DNA from: Marivivens sp.
Lineage (GTDB): Bacteria; Pseudomonadota; Alphaproteobacteria; Rhodobacterales; Rhodobacteraceae
Direction: 5' to 3'
DNA: 64,000 nt
Assembly: GCA_017643845.1 (NCBI GenBank)
Contig: JAEPMR010000002.1
Coordinates: 81,355-145,354 of the forward strand
The notes below the pieces were generated by a model, which searched no databases, was not told the origin of the DNA, and saw only the letters and a list, made by a program, of their open reading frames with translations. The position numbers were made by a program, and so were the translations under genes. Of this stretch, positions 52,825 to 62,123 are shown piece by piece. How positions within the stretch are numbered: position 1 is the stretch's first letter; the number at the start of each line of letters is the position of its first letter.

Positions 52825-54405
52825 CTAGTACCCCAAAGCACAGCCATCTTTGCGCGGATCGGACGCGCCTATCAGAATGCCATCATCTCTGATTTCGATT
52901 GCTTGAGCGCCGCCGATTGGCCCTTCGTCGAGCCGGAGCCTGTGACCAAGTTCTGCGAGTTGAGCGCGCACCTCCGGTGAATAGCTTTGTTCAAGGCGCA
53001 GCGTGTCGCCTTCGGCAAAGCAGCGGGGGGCGTCTATCGCGGCTTGAGGATCCAGTCCGAAATCGACGAGATTCGTGACGAAGCGGGCATGTCCACACGC
53101 CTGGTAAGCGCCACCCATCACGCCGAATGGCATCGTGACGCGACCCTGTTGGCCGAGCATCGCAGGGATAATCGTATGCATTGGGCGTTTGCCTGCGCCC
53201 GCCTCATTCGGGTGGCCTTCAGTCAGGTTGAAGCCCTGTCCGCGATTGTGGAACAGGATGCCGAAACGATCCGAAGCGATGCCGGAGCCGAAGCCGGAGA
53301 AGATCGAGTAGATCAGGGACACTGCCATGCGGTCACGATCCACTACTGTGATGTAGATGGTGTCGCGATGGACCTCCTCAGTGAGTTGGGTCGCCGAGGA
53401 CATTGCGCTTTTCGGGTCAATCAGCGCTGCGAGTTTTTTTGCTGTATCCTCCGAGAAAAACGTGTCGAGTTTGGTCGTGTGTGCGGGGTCAGCGATGAAG
53501 CGATTGCGAGCATCGTAGGCCAGTTTGGTTGCCTCGGCTTCGAGATGGGCACGTTCTGCGCCGAACGGATCCATGGATGCGAGATCGAAATTGCGCAGGA
53601 TGTTCAGAATAAGATGTGCCGTTGCGCCCTGACCGTTAGGCGGATGTTCGAGCAGTTCGCGGCCCGCATATTGGCCCGAAAGGGGCGTGGTGTAGGTGCA
53701 AGCGGTCTGTTCGAAGTCCTCGAGTGTGTGGCTGCCGCCAAGTGCTTGCAGGGTCGCGACCATATCTTCGGCGACCTCGCCGGAATAGAAGCCCTCCCGC
53801 CCTTCGAGAGCGATGCGACGGAGAACTTCGCCTTGATCCGGTGCGCGAAATAACGTGCCAGCCGAGGGTGTTTTGCCTTGGACATTGAAGCGGCTTCGTG
53901 CGCTTTCATTAAAAAGTGCGCCTCCTTCGCTCGCCCAATCGAAAGCGACGCGGGGAGCAATGGGGATGCCTGCCTCAGCATAATGGATGGCTGGGGCCAA
54001 TGCCGCTTTGAGGCCGAGGCGACCGTAATCCTGCGCCAATGTGCACATGGCGTCGACTGCGCCCGGAATTGTGATCGCAGCGGGATCGTGGCGGGGGATG
54101 CGCGTATGACCGGCGGCGCGGAGTGGTTCGGGATCGAACCCTTTTGGCGCGCGCCCTGATCCGTTGAGCGCGATGACCGGTGCGTCGGGTGAAGGGGCGA
54201 CAAGTGCAAAGCAGTCCCCGCCGAGACCGGTCATTTGTGGCTCGCAGAAGCCGAGGAGGACCGCGCCAGCAATGGCGGCATCGACGGCGTTGCCGCCCGC
54301 TTCGAGCATTTGAATGGCGACTTTTGCGGCAAGCGGGTGCGAAGTGGCGCACATGCCATTGGTCGCATAGACGGCTGAGCGGCCGGGGCGTTCGAAATCG
54401 CGCAT
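52825..54405 (-). CDS. ggt: gamma-glutamyltransferase family protein
   Basis: This is a glutathione hydrolase family precursor of 526 aa that is autoprocessed to two subunits. The nucleophile Thr is at about residue 350, in EEVHRDTIYITVVD (family: DTTHYSVVD). A GNAVDAAIAGAVLLGFCEP motif near 38-56 and GVMGGAYQACGHARF near the C-terminus are also present. There is no signal peptide, so it would be cytosolic, unlike E. coli Ggt. The role could be glutathione breakdown or a peptide/cephalosporin-acylase-like activity. The ATG at 54405 is behind GGAGGATC. Confidence 0.87.
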   Translation of the reverse strand: MRDFERPGRSAVYATNGMCATSHPLAAKVAIQMLEAGGNAVDAAIAGAVLLGFCEPQMTGLGGDCFALVAPSPDAPVIALNGSGRAPKGFDPEPLRAAGHTRIPRHDPAAITIPGAVDAMCTLAQDYGRLGLKAALAPAIHYAEAGIPIAPRVAFDWASEGGALFNESARSRFNVQGKTPSAGTLFRAPDQGEVLRRIALEGREGFYSGEVAEDMVATLQALGGSHTLEDFEQTACTYTTPLSGQYAGRELLEHPPNGQGATAHLILNILRNFDLASMDPFGAERAHLEAEATKLAYDARNRFIADPAHTTKLDTFFSEDTAKKLAALIDPKSAMSSATQLTEEVHRDTIYITVVDRDRMAVSLIYSIFSGFGSGIASDRFGILFHNRGQGFNLTEGHPNEAGAGKRPMHTIIPAMLGQQGRVTMPFGVMGGAYQACGHARFVTNLVDFGLDPQAAIDAPRCFAEGDTLRLEQSYSPEVRAQLAELGHRLRLDEGPIGGAQAIEIRDDGILIGASDPRKDGCALGY

Positions 54406-54486
54406 TGGGGATCCTCCTGCGAGGAAGGTATCGTTTGAATGCGGCGGTGCAATATGGGAAATGGGCGCAAGCAGGAGGGAAGACTG

Positions 54487-54936
54487 ATGCGCGTTGATTA
54501 TACGGAACTAGGTCAGCGGATACGAGCAGTTGCCGAGGGTGAAACGGACGAAGTTGCACTGATGGCGACGCTAGCCTGCGAGATCCATCATTCCGATGAG
54601 CGGTTCGACTGGACCGGCTTTTATCGTGTGGTCGCGCCGGAGCTATTAAAGATCGGGCCGTATCAGGGAGGGCATGGCTGCCTGACGATCCCCTTTGATA
54701 AAGGTGTCTGTGGTGCGGCAGCGCGGACTGGCGAGACGCAGTTGGTGCCGGATGTTGATGCATTTCCCGGACATATCGCTTGCGCAAGTTCGACGCGATC
54801 CGAGATCGTGTTGCCGGTGTGGAATGGTTCTGGTGAGTTGATTGCGGTTCTGGATATCGACAGCGACCAGCCGGATGCATTCGATGCGCAGGATGCCGAA
54901 GCGCTGGCGGATATTCTAAAGGCGGTTTTTGGGTAA
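54487..54936 (+). CDS. free methionine-(R)-sulfoxide reductase (GAF domain)
   Basis: This is a GAF-domain enzyme of 149 aa that reduces free Met-R-sulfoxide. The three family cysteines are present: Cys65 in GGHGCLTIP, Cys75 in KGVCGAA and Cys99 in HIACASSTRSEIV. The ATG at 54487 is preceded by AGGAGGG, so the longer frame from 54439 is not used. It converges on serA across a strong hairpin, and a ggt gene (glutathione turnover) is divergent. This fits an oxidative stress role. Confidence 0.93.
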   Translation: MRVDYTELGQRIRAVAEGETDEVALMATLACEIHHSDERFDWTGFYRVVAPELLKIGPYQGGHGCLTIPFDKGVCGAAARTGETQLVPDVDAFPGHIACASSTRSEIVLPVWNGSGELIAVLDIDSDQPDAFDAQDAEALADILKAVFG

Positions 54937-54939
54937 GGC

Positions 54940-54967
54940 GTCGCGCACAGGATGACCTGTGCGCGAC
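54940..54967. terminator. 12-bp perfect hairpin between convergent genes
   Basis: GTCGCGCACAGG (54940-54951) and CCTGTGCGCGAC (54956-54967) form a perfect 12-bp stem with a 4-nt loop. The hairpin lies between the fRMsr stop and the serA stop. It is likely a bidirectional terminator, although no long T run follows on either strand. Confidence 0.75.
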
Positions 54968-54978
54968 AGAGTCTTTAA

Positions 54979-56574
54979 TCAGGCCACGTCGAAGGTCAGC
55001 GGCTTGATCTGATTGAACAGGCCAGTGTCGTTCAATGCCTTGATGGCTGATGCCGGAACCGGCTCGTCGACATACAGCAGCGCGATGGCTTCGCCCTTTG
55101 CGGCAGCGCGGCCAAGGGTAAAGTTCGCGATATTGACGCCGTTGGAGCCCATCGTGGTCCCGAGCGTGCCGATGATGCCGGGGACATCTTCGTTGGTTGT
55201 GTAGAGCATGTGCGATCCGACCTCGGCGTCGATGTTGATGCCCTTGATCTGGATGAAGCGCGGTTTGCCATCGGAGAATACCGTGCCTGCAATCGAGCGT
55301 TCGCGTTTGCTGGTGACGACCGTGACCTTCATGTAACCCTCGAACGCACCTGATTGATCCTGACGGGTGGTCGAGACCTTGATACCCCGCTCTTTGGCGA
55401 TCACGGGGGCGGAAACCATGTTCACGTCGGGATTGGCTTTCTTCATGATCCCTGCGATGGCGCCGCAGTTCAGCGCTTCGAGGTTCATATCGGAGACGAT
55501 GCCGTCATATAGGATATTGATTGCCTTGATCGGTTCGTCGGTCATCTGGCCGATGAAGTTTCCGAGGTGATCTGCCAGCTTGATCCACGGACCCATGACC
55601 TTGGCCTCTTCCGCGGTCACAGAGGGCATGTTCAGCGCGTTTTGCACCGCACCAGTCAGAAGGTAGTCGGACATTTGCTCGGCCACCTGAAGGGCGACGT
55701 TTTCCTGTGCTTCGGTGGTCGCGGCCCCGAGGTGCGGCGTGCAGACGACGTTGGGCAGGTTGAAGAGCGGGTTTTCGGTCGCGGGCTCTACCGAGAACAC
55801 ATCGAAGCCCGCGCCAGCGACATGGCCGGATTTGAGTGCTTCGGCGAGGGCTTCCTCATCCACCAGCCCCCCACGGGCACAGTTCACGATGCGGACGCCT
55901 TTCTTGGTTTTTGCAATGTTTTCCGCCGAGAGGATGTTGCGGGTAGCATCTGTGAGCGGCACGTGCAGGGTGATGAAATCCGCGCGGGCAAGCAGCTCGT
56001 CCAGCTCGACCTTCTCGACGCCGATCTTGTCGGCGCGTTCCTGGCTCAGATAGGGGTCATAGGCTACGACTTTCATCCGCAGACCTTGAGCGCGGTCGAT
56101 CACGATGGAGCCGATATTTCCCGCGCCGATAACGCCAAGGGTCTTGCCTGTCAGTTCAACGCCCATGAAGCGCGACTTTTCCCATTTGCCGGCGTGGGTC
56201 GAGGCATTGGCTTCAGGGATCTGGCGGGCGACGGCCATCATCATGGAAATCGCATGTTCGGCGGTGGTGATCGAATTGCCGAAGGGCGTATTCATCACGA
56301 TGATGCCCTTCTTGGATGCGGCGGCGATGTCGACATTGTCGACACCGATTCCCGCGCGACCGATGACCTTCAGATTGTCCGCGTTCGCGATCAGTTTTTC
56401 AGTAGCTTTGGTGGCCGAGCGGATGGCGAGGCCGTCATAGTCGCCGATGACAGCGGCGAGCGCGTCTTTGTCTTTGCCCAGCTCGGGGCGGAAATCGACC
56501 TCGATACCGCGATCACGGAAGATCTGAACGGCGGCTTCGGAGAGTTTATCGGAAATAAGTACTTTAGGAGCCAT
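54979..56574 (-). CDS. serA: D-3-phosphoglycerate dehydrogenase
   Basis: This is the first enzyme of serine synthesis, 531 aa, the long type with an extra intervening domain and a C-terminal ACT domain (about 455-531) for serine feedback. The NAD-binding loop GVIGAGNIGSIV is near 147, and the conserved NCARGGLVDEEALAEAL lies near 232. ARG and HLGAATTEAQENVA also match. The start is an ATG behind AGGAGACA-like sequence, 60 nt after serC. With serC upstream and serB divergent, the pathway from 3-phosphoglycerate to serine is complete here. Confidence 0.98.
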   Translation of the reverse strand: MAPKVLISDKLSEAAVQIFRDRGIEVDFRPELGKDKDALAAVIGDYDGLAIRSATKATEKLIANADNLKVIGRAGIGVDNVDIAAASKKGIIVMNTPFGNSITTAEHAISMMMAVARQIPEANASTHAGKWEKSRFMGVELTGKTLGVIGAGNIGSIVIDRAQGLRMKVVAYDPYLSQERADKIGVEKVELDELLARADFITLHVPLTDATRNILSAENIAKTKKGVRIVNCARGGLVDEEALAEALKSGHVAGAGFDVFSVEPATENPLFNLPNVVCTPHLGAATTEAQENVALQVAEQMSDYLLTGAVQNALNMPSVTAEEAKVMGPWIKLADHLGNFIGQMTDEPIKAINILYDGIVSDMNLEALNCGAIAGIMKKANPDVNMVSAPVIAKERGIKVSTTRQDQSGAFEGYMKVTVVTSKRERSIAGTVFSDGKPRFIQIKGINIDAEVGSHMLYTTNEDVPGIIGTLGTTMGSNGVNIANFTLGRAAAKGEAIALLYVDEPVPASAIKALNDTGLFNQIKPLTFDVA

Positions 56575-56634
56575 GGGTTTTGTCCTCTTGGCAGGAATGT
56601 TGGCGGGGAGTTTCCTCGCCGGAATTGGATGAGA

Positions 56635-57786
56635 TCAGGCGGCGGCCTGTTGGGCGATTTCAGCTTCGAAAGCCCATTCGAGCCAAGGAAGCATGGCTTC
56701 GATGTCGGAGGTTTCGACGGTCGCGCCACACCAGATACGCAGACCCGCCGGGGCATCGCGATAGGCTCCGATGTCGAGTGCTGCGCCTTCGGCTTCGAGC
56801 CGCTTGGCGACGGACTTTGCGAAAGCGGCACCGTCGGTGATCCGCGGATCGGTAAACTTCAGGCAGACGCTGGTATTGGAGCGGGTCGCCGGATCATTGG
56901 CGAGATTGTCGATCCAATCGCGCGTCGCGCAGAAGTTCCAGATTGCGCGGGCGTTTGCATCCGCACGGTGACGGAGCGCATCGAGGCCACCGATGGAACG
57001 TGCCCATTTCAGTGCGACGAGGTAATCCTCGACCGCCAGCATGGAGGGCGTGTTGATGGTCTCGCCGACAAAGATGCCTTCGATCAACTTTCCGCCTTTG
57101 GTCAGGCGGAAGATTTTGGGCAGCGGCCAGGGTGGCGTATAGCTTTCGAGACGCTCGACGGCGCGGGGGCTGAGGATCAGCATGCCATGGGCCGCTTCCC
57201 CACCCATCACCTTTTGCCAGGAGAAGGTGGTGACGTCGAGCTTCTCCCACGGGAGATCCTGCGCGAAGGCTGCGGAGGTGGCGTCGCAGATTGTTAGTCC
57301 GGCGCGATCGGCGGGGATAACGTGACCACCGGCAACGCGGACGCCGGAGGTGGTGCCGTTCCAAGTGAAGACGACGTCTTTGTCATAGTCGAGCGCTGCC
57401 ATGTCGACGATATCACCGTAGTCGGCGGTGTGGACGGCTGCGTCCAGCTTGAGCTGTTTGACTGCGTCGGTAACCCAACCGGCGCCGAAGCTTTCCCATG
57501 CGACCATCTCAACCGGGCGTTCGCCCAGAAGCGACCACATTGCCATTTCGACCGCGCCGGTATCGGAGGCGGGCACGATGCCAATGCGATAATCTTCGGG
57601 AACGCCGAGGATTTCGCGGGTCAGGTCGATTGCTTCTTTCAGTTTGGCTTTGCCAACCGCAGCACGGTGGCTGCGCCCGAGGGCGGCATCGGAAAGCGAA
57701 TCGAATGTGAAAACAGGGGGTTTGGCACAGGGGCCAGAAGAAAAGCGCGCATTGGCCGGGCGCTTTGCCGGTTTGGTCGTAGCCAT
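56635..57786 (-). CDS. serC: phosphoserine aminotransferase
   Basis: This PLP enzyme is the second step of serine synthesis. It is 383 aa from the ATG at 57786. The N-terminus [13 protein letters not shown] is family-typical, the PLP lysine is in [15 protein letters not shown] near 200, and the C-terminal [15 protein letters not shown] ends it. AAGGATAAC precedes the ATG, and the frame open to 57870 lies in the leader. It is followed by serA in the same operon. The divergent serB starts 236 nt away. Confidence 0.95.
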   Translation of the reverse strand: MATTKPAKRPANARFSSGPCAKPPVFTFDSLSDAALGRSHRAAVGKAKLKEAIDLTREILGVPEDYRIGIVPASDTGAVEMAMWSLLGERPVEMVAWESFGAGWVTDAVKQLKLDAAVHTADYGDIVDMAALDYDKDVVFTWNGTTSGVRVAGGHVIPADRAGLTICDATSAAFAQDLPWEKLDVTTFSWQKVMGGEAAHGMLILSPRAVERLESYTPPWPLPKIFRLTKGGKLIEGIFVGETINTPSMLAVEDYLVALKWARSIGGLDALRHRADANARAIWNFCATRDWIDNLANDPATRSNTSVCLKFTDPRITDGAAFAKSVAKRLEAEGAALDIGAYRDAPAGLRIWCGATVETSDIEAMLPWLEWAFEAEIAQQAAA

Positions 57787-57808
57787 GGATGTTATCCTTC
57801 CAGATATA

Positions 57809-57830
57809 CGCCCCTCGTTGGGGAGGGGTG
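57809..57830 (-). promoter_or_regulatory. serC leader hairpin
   Basis: CCCCTC (57811-57816) and GAGGGG (57823-57828) form a stem with a 6-nt loop, extended by two outer pairs at 57809-57810 and 57829-57830. On the minus strand it lies about 23 nt before the serC ATG and just before the ribosome binding site. It has no T run, so it may affect translation or mRNA stability. Confidence 0.45.
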
Positions 57831-58022
57831 TCCCACGAATGGACATAGGGGGCGGCTGCAGGTGCAGCAAGTACGAAAATGATCAGAATGCGGCTGTCCA
57901 AATCTTTTTTGCGACAGGTTTGTTCACTATCGGAAACTGCGCCGGAATTCAGTGCCGTGGGCTGGAATCCCCTGAGCGATTGTGTTTAGTCGCGATAAAT
58001 CTAGCCCGGATATGCCTGAAAC

Positions 58023-58898
58023 ATGCATTTTGTTACACTGATAGCCAACCCGAGGAAGCGCCCATTGGACGGAGCGCTGGTCGAAGCTTTGCGCAATGCC
58101 TGGGGCGGGCTGGAAGCGATCTGGCTCAGCGCAGACGAAGCTGCGGAATTCGCGGTGCCTGTTCCCGCAAGCAACGCCGACAGCGTCTGGGAGGATCTTC
58201 AGGGGCAGGGTGTCGATCTGGTGGTGCAACCGGCGGAAAACCGACGCAAGCGGATGCTGTTGGCGGATATGGATAGCACGATGATCCAGCAGGAGTGCAT
58301 CGACGAGCTGGCAGATGAGGCGGGTGTCGGGCCAAGGGTGGCCGACATCACGGCGCGGGCGATGAATGGTGAGCTGGATTTCGAAGGGGCGCTGATCGAG
58401 CGGGTCGGGCTCTTGAAGGGGTTGGACGAGGCGGTGATTGGTAAGGTGCTGGAAAGCCGTATCACCTTTATGCCCGGTGGCCGGGAACTGGTGCAGACGA
58501 TGAAGGCCAACGGTGCCTATGCGGCGCTGGTGTCCGGTGGGTTCACGGCCTTTACCGCGCGTGTTGCTGAAGCGCTGGGATTTGACGAGAATCGCGCCAA
58601 TACGCTGTTGGGCGAGAATGGAATGCTGACAGGTGATGTCGGGCGTCCGATTCTGGGACGCGAAGCAAAGGTGCAGGCGCTGGATGAAATAACGCGGCGC
58701 TTGGGGCTGTCTGATGCCGATGTACTGGCTGTGGGTGATGGCGCGAATGATCTGGGAATGCTGCAGAGGGCAGGAGCAGGCGTCGCGCTGCATGCCAAGC
58801 CGTCAGTGCAGGCGCAGGCCAAGATACGCGTGAACCACGGAGACCTCACGGCGCTTTTGTTCATGCAAGGCTATGCTCGGAGCGAGTTCGTCGCCTAG
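58023..58898 (+). CDS. serB: phosphoserine phosphatase
   Basis: This HAD-superfamily enzyme removes phosphate from phosphoserine, the last step of serine synthesis. At 291 aa, the N-terminal 75 residues are the extra domain of the longer SerB type, and the catalytic DxD is DMDSTM (about 82-86). The motif II region VSGGFTAFTARVA lies near 170, and GDGANDLGMLQRAGAGVALHAKP near 238 carries the third and fourth motifs. It is divergent from serC, so the cluster has a shared 236-nt control region. The stop overlaps that of the convergent asparaginase gene by 4 nt. Confidence 0.97.
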   Translation: MHFVTLIANPRKRPLDGALVEALRNAWGGLEAIWLSADEAAEFAVPVPASNADSVWEDLQGQGVDLVVQPAENRRKRMLLADMDSTMIQQECIDELADEAGVGPRVADITARAMNGELDFEGALIERVGLLKGLDEAVIGKVLESRITFMPGGRELVQTMKANGAYAALVSGGFTAFTARVAEALGFDENRANTLLGENGMLTGDVGRPILGREAKVQALDEITRRLGLSDADVLAVGDGANDLGMLQRAGAGVALHAKPSVQAQAKIRVNHGDLTALLFMQGYARSEFVA

Positions 58899-59893
58899 CG
58901 CAACGCGTCACTTGCACGAATTTCGCCTGCAAGAAGTCCACTACGGGACTTGATCGGCACATCGAGCCATTGGCGTGTAATGGGGTGGTGGTAGTCCAGA
59001 ACACCAAGCCGCACAAGAAGAGCCGCGATGACACATTGGCTGGCTGTTTCGGAGCCATCAGAAATCTTTAACGCGATGCCAAGTTTCTGTTCGGGTAAGA
59101 TGCCGATATAGACGCCGTCAGCGCCGAATTTCAGAATTGCCTGTCCGTTCGTTGCGCGCGCCAGTTCCGTGCAGGGGCGGCTGTCACCGGCCAGAAGCCC
59201 CGGGTGGATTCGCATGGCATTTACGAGACGCGAAGCAGCTCGTTGGCGGAGGTCTCCCGTGTTGCGAGCGGCGGCGAACCGCGCCATTGCGCGGGCCAGC
59301 GCGTGTGTTGTGGTGGCAAAATTTGGAGCAGAACAACCGTCAATTCCGGTTCCAAGGCAAGTGTGATCAGTTACCTCTTCAAATGCGGTGCGGAAGCTGA
59401 CCTGTACGGGGTGGTCAAGTGCGACATATTCCGGGCCAGCGCCGATGTGTTTGCCCAAGGTTAGGAAGCCAGCGTGTTTTCCAGAGCAGGTATTGTGAAT
59501 TTGGCACGGTGACAGGCCGTCGCGGATCATTTGGTGGCGGGTTTCCCTTTCGCGCACCGTTTGCGGGCCACAGCGCAGGTCGTCTTCGCCAAGGCCGAGG
59601 CCGGATAGCCATTGCACGACTGCGTCCGTATGGATTGGCGCGCCTTCGTGGGAAGCGCAGGCAAGTGCGAGATGTGCGTCTGTAAGTCCGAAGGCATCGG
59701 CAGCGCCGCTTTCGACGAGAGGAAGCGCCTGAATCATCTTGCAGGACGAGCGGGGAAAGAAGGTGGCGCTTGCATCGCCCCAGCTTTCGACGATCTGGCC
59801 GGATGCGTCGCAAATCACGGCATGGCCGAGGTGAAGGCATTCAAGAACGTCGCCGCGCCAGCGTTCGACCAATGGTGCGCCTTGCATTGGCAT
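58895..59893 (-). CDS. asparaginase-II-family protein
   Basis: This protein belongs to the asparaginase II family (PF06089, rhizobial thermolabile-type), 332 aa from the ATG at 59893 behind GGAGGA. Features are SSCKMIQALPLVESGAAD near 45-62, LALACASHEGAP near 73-84, CSGKHAGFL near 143 and GTGIDGCSAPNFA near 185. The family was first reported for L-asparaginase of Rhizobium etli, with a Cys, Lys and Ser active site. The substrate here is likely L-asparagine, but this is by family only. The stop overlaps the serB stop by 4 nt. The longer open frame to 60250 is upstream noise. Confidence 0.85.
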   Translation of the reverse strand: MPMQGAPLVERWRGDVLECLHLGHAVICDASGQIVESWGDASATFFPRSSCKMIQALPLVESGAADAFGLTDAHLALACASHEGAPIHTDAVVQWLSGLGLGEDDLRCGPQTVRERETRHQMIRDGLSPCQIHNTCSGKHAGFLTLGKHIGAGPEYVALDHPVQVSFRTAFEEVTDHTCLGTGIDGCSAPNFATTTHALARAMARFAAARNTGDLRQRAASRLVNAMRIHPGLLAGDSRPCTELARATNGQAILKFGADGVYIGILPEQKLGIALKISDGSETASQCVIAALLVRLGVLDYHHPITRQWLDVPIKSRSGLLAGEIRASDALR

Positions 59894-60071
59894 GACATTC
59901 CTCCGATTTCGACGTGAAACCCGCGCGAACTTGTGCCGAGGGGCTTTTCCAATTGAGCGGAATTTTGCTATGACTTGGCCTATCGAGTTGAAAGCGATCC
60001 CGCCAGTGTAAAAAGTATCGCAAGACTGCTGGATGCTGGGGCAATTGAGGCAAACACAGCTTGGAGGCTGT

Positions 60072-60599
60072 ATGATGATTTCTGGAATTCGAACCACCCT
60101 TTTGGTGTTGGCTGCAATCGGCACGGCTGGTGCTGCTTTTGCACAGGAGGAGACCGATAATCGCGTGGCGGCGGAGGCCGACTGGGGGGTCTTTGTGAGC
60201 AGCGATCCCATGGAGTGTCTGGCGGTTTCGCGACCTGAAGAGATGCTCAATACCCGCGATGGCGAGGTCGTCGAGGTTCGGCGTGGCGAAACGCGCCTGT
60301 TTGTTTTCTATCGACCCGGCGCGAATGTGAACGGACAGGTGGCCTTTACCGGCGGTTATCCTTTTGCCGGAAACTCGACTGTAGAGATGGATGTCGACGG
60401 CACCAAATATGAATTGTTCGTGGAAGGCGAGTGGGCATGGCCCGCGCCGGAGGACGATGCGACGATTGTTGCGGCGATGAAAGCCGGAAGCAAGGCGGTG
60501 CTTGCGGGGCGCTCGGGGCGTGGCACGAATACGCAGGATACTTTTTCCCTGATCGGGTTCACGGCGGCGGTCGAAGAAGCAGCGCGGCGCTGTAACTGA
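60072..60599 (+). CDS. IalB (invasion-associated locus B) family protein, exported
   Basis: The product is 175 aa from the ATG at 60072 (GGAGG at 60062-60066). A signal peptide (about 1-24, ending AAFAQ) precedes a mature domain of the IalB family: WGVFVSSDPMECLAVSRPEE (about 37-56), then strands with FVFYRPGANVNGQ and SLIGFTAAVEEAARRC. Family members are periplasmic or surface proteins of unknown biochemical role. The name comes from Bartonella and does not imply invasion here. The ATG at 60075 is an alternative start. A terminator follows. Confidence 0.85.
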   Translation: MMISGIRTTLLVLAAIGTAGAAFAQEETDNRVAAEADWGVFVSSDPMECLAVSRPEEMLNTRDGEVVEVRRGETRLFVFYRPGANVNGQVAFTGGYPFAGNSTVEMDVDGTKYELFVEGEWAWPAPEDDATIVAAMKAGSKAVLAGRSGRGTNTQDTFSLIGFTAAVEEAARRCN

Positions 60600-60630
60600 T
60601 CAAAGGGCGCTGCTGCGCCCGATAATGCAG

Positions 60631-60661
60631 GGTCCGGTTTCCTTTGAAACCGGACCTTTTT
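60631..60661 (+). terminator. intrinsic terminator after IalB-family gene
   Basis: A perfect 10-bp stem (GGTCCGGTTT 60631-60640, AAACCGGACC 60647-60656) with a 6-nt loop is followed by T at 60657-60661. It sits between the IalB-family gene and rlmN. Confidence 0.95.
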
Positions 60662-60682
60662 GCTGTAAGGAGCGGCTCTCCG

Positions 60683-61891
60683 ATGAAAGAGACTCAGATG
60701 ACTGCGACAGCCCCGATTACTCAGGATGTGAAAACGATCCCGCGCAAGCTGCCGGAAGGACCGGTGAACCTTGTTGGGATGACCCGTGACCAGATGCGTC
60801 TTGCGTTGATCGAAGCGGGCACGCCTGAGAAGCAGGCGAAGATGCGAGTCAATCAGATCTGGCAGTGGATCTATCACTGGGGGGTTCGGGATTTCGCCGC
60901 GATGACGAACCTTGCAAAGGATTATCGCGCGATGCTCTCCGAGCGGTTCGTCGTCGCGCTGCCTGAAATGGTGTCGCGGCACGTCAGTGCGGATGGCACC
61001 CGCAAGTATCTGGCGCGGATTTCCGGCGGGCATGAGGTCGAGGTGGTTTACATCCCCGAAACGGACCGTGGGACGCTGTGTATTTCCAGTCAGGTTGGCT
61101 GCACGTTGACATGCTCGTTTTGCCATACAGGAACACAGAAGCTGGTGCGCAATCTGACGGCTGGGGAAATCGTCGGTCAGATCATGATGGCGCGCGACGA
61201 TCTGGGGGAATGGCCAGAGCCGGGGCAGGGCACAGGTGAGAACGGACCGCGGCTGCTGTCCAACATCGTGCTGATGGGGATGGGTGAGCCGCTCTACAAT
61301 TTCGAGAATGTGCGGGATGCGATGAAGATCGCGATGGACGGGGAGGGGATTTCCCTGTCGCGGCGCCGGATCACGCTTTCGACAAGTGGCGTCGTGCCGG
61401 AGATTGCGCGGACCGCCGAGGAAATCGGTTGTCAGCTGGCTGTCTCGTTCCATGCGACAACGGATGAAATCCGCGACAAGCTGGTGCCGATCAACAAGCG
61501 CTGGAACATCGAGACGCTATTGAAAGCGCTGAAAGAGTATCCGAAGGCATCGAATTCCGAGCGGATCACGTTCGAATATGTGATGCTGAAAGATGTGAAT
61601 GACAGCGATGCAGATGCGCGGCGTTTGGTGAAATTGATCGAGGGTATTCCAGCCAAGATCAACCTGATCCCCTTCAATGAGTGGCCGGGTGCGCCTTATG
61701 AACGCTCCGACTGGAGCCGCATCGAAGCTTTTGCCGATATTATCTACAAAGCGGGATATGCCAGCCCGATCCGCACGCCCCGTGGCGAGGATATTATGGC
61801 AGCCTGCGGACAGTTGAAATCTGCCACCGAACGGGCGCGAAAGAGCCGACGGGAAATTGAAGCGGAAGCGGGGATGGGCGGCGCGTCTTAA
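60683..61891 (+). CDS. rlmN: dual-specificity 23S rRNA/tRNA methyltransferase RlmN
   Basis: This radical SAM enzyme methylates 23S rRNA A2503 and some tRNA adenines at C2. The CxxxCxxC cluster motif is in [12 protein letters not shown] near 140-151. RlmN-specific sequences [13 protein letters not shown] and [14 protein letters not shown] [12 protein letters not shown] near 330 are visible. It is about 400 aa. The ATG at 60683 is preceded by AAGGAG but at a spacing of about 10 nt. The ATG at 60698 (MTATAP) is an equally possible start and fits other Rhodobacterales better. Confidence 0.93.
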   Translation: MKETQMTATAPITQDVKTIPRKLPEGPVNLVGMTRDQMRLALIEAGTPEKQAKMRVNQIWQWIYHWGVRDFAAMTNLAKDYRAMLSERFVVALPEMVSRHVSADGTRKYLARISGGHEVEVVYIPETDRGTLCISSQVGCTLTCSFCHTGTQKLVRNLTAGEIVGQIMMARDDLGEWPEPGQGTGENGPRLLSNIVLMGMGEPLYNFENVRDAMKIAMDGEGISLSRRRITLSTSGVVPEIARTAEEIGCQLAVSFHATTDEIRDKLVPINKRWNIETLLKALKEYPKASNSERITFEYVMLKDVNDSDADARRLVKLIEGIPAKINLIPFNEWPGAPYERSDWSRIEAFADIIYKAGYASPIRTPRGEDIMAACGQLKSATERARKSRREIEAEAGMGGAS

Positions 61892-61925
61892 CGTTCTTTT
61901 GAATTTTTGATGACAGCAATCGGGT

Positions 61926-62123
61926 ATGAAACATTTTGTACCTGACCCCAGTGTTCCGCCTGTTGCCATTTCAACCGACGATAAAGCGGATATCCTAAAG
62001 CGCCACTTGCAGCGTTGTTCCGAAGATCGCGCGATGCGCCGGCCTGAATTGCGGGCAAAGCATTTGCAAAGGAATAAGCTATATTCCGCGTTGGAACGGC
62101 CGCTGAAAAGGGGCAGCGACTAG
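61926..62123 (+). CDS. small hypothetical protein
   Basis: I do not recognise it. The product would be 65 aa, strongly basic in the C-terminal half (RAKHLQRNKLYSALERPLKRG), without signal or membrane segment. It starts at an ATG 34 nt after rlmN and ends with a 4-nt overlap on the convergent gluconokinase stop, the same pattern seen at five other real gene ends in this window, which gives slight support. The ribosome binding site is weak. It could be a DNA- or RNA-binding small protein, or not a gene. Confidence 0.45.
   Translation: MKHFVPDPSVPPVAISTDDKADILKRHLQRCSEDRAMRRPELRAKHLQRNKLYSALERPLKRGSD

Noticed and set aside
55567..57297. Long plus-strand open frame (576 codons)
   Set aside because: It is antisense to serA and serC, which both have clear motifs. 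It has no recognisable domain.
59894..60250. Extended N-terminus of the asparaginase-family gene
   Set aside because: The open frame continues 119 codons upstream, but it has no family similarity and the ATG at 59893 has a good ribosome binding site.
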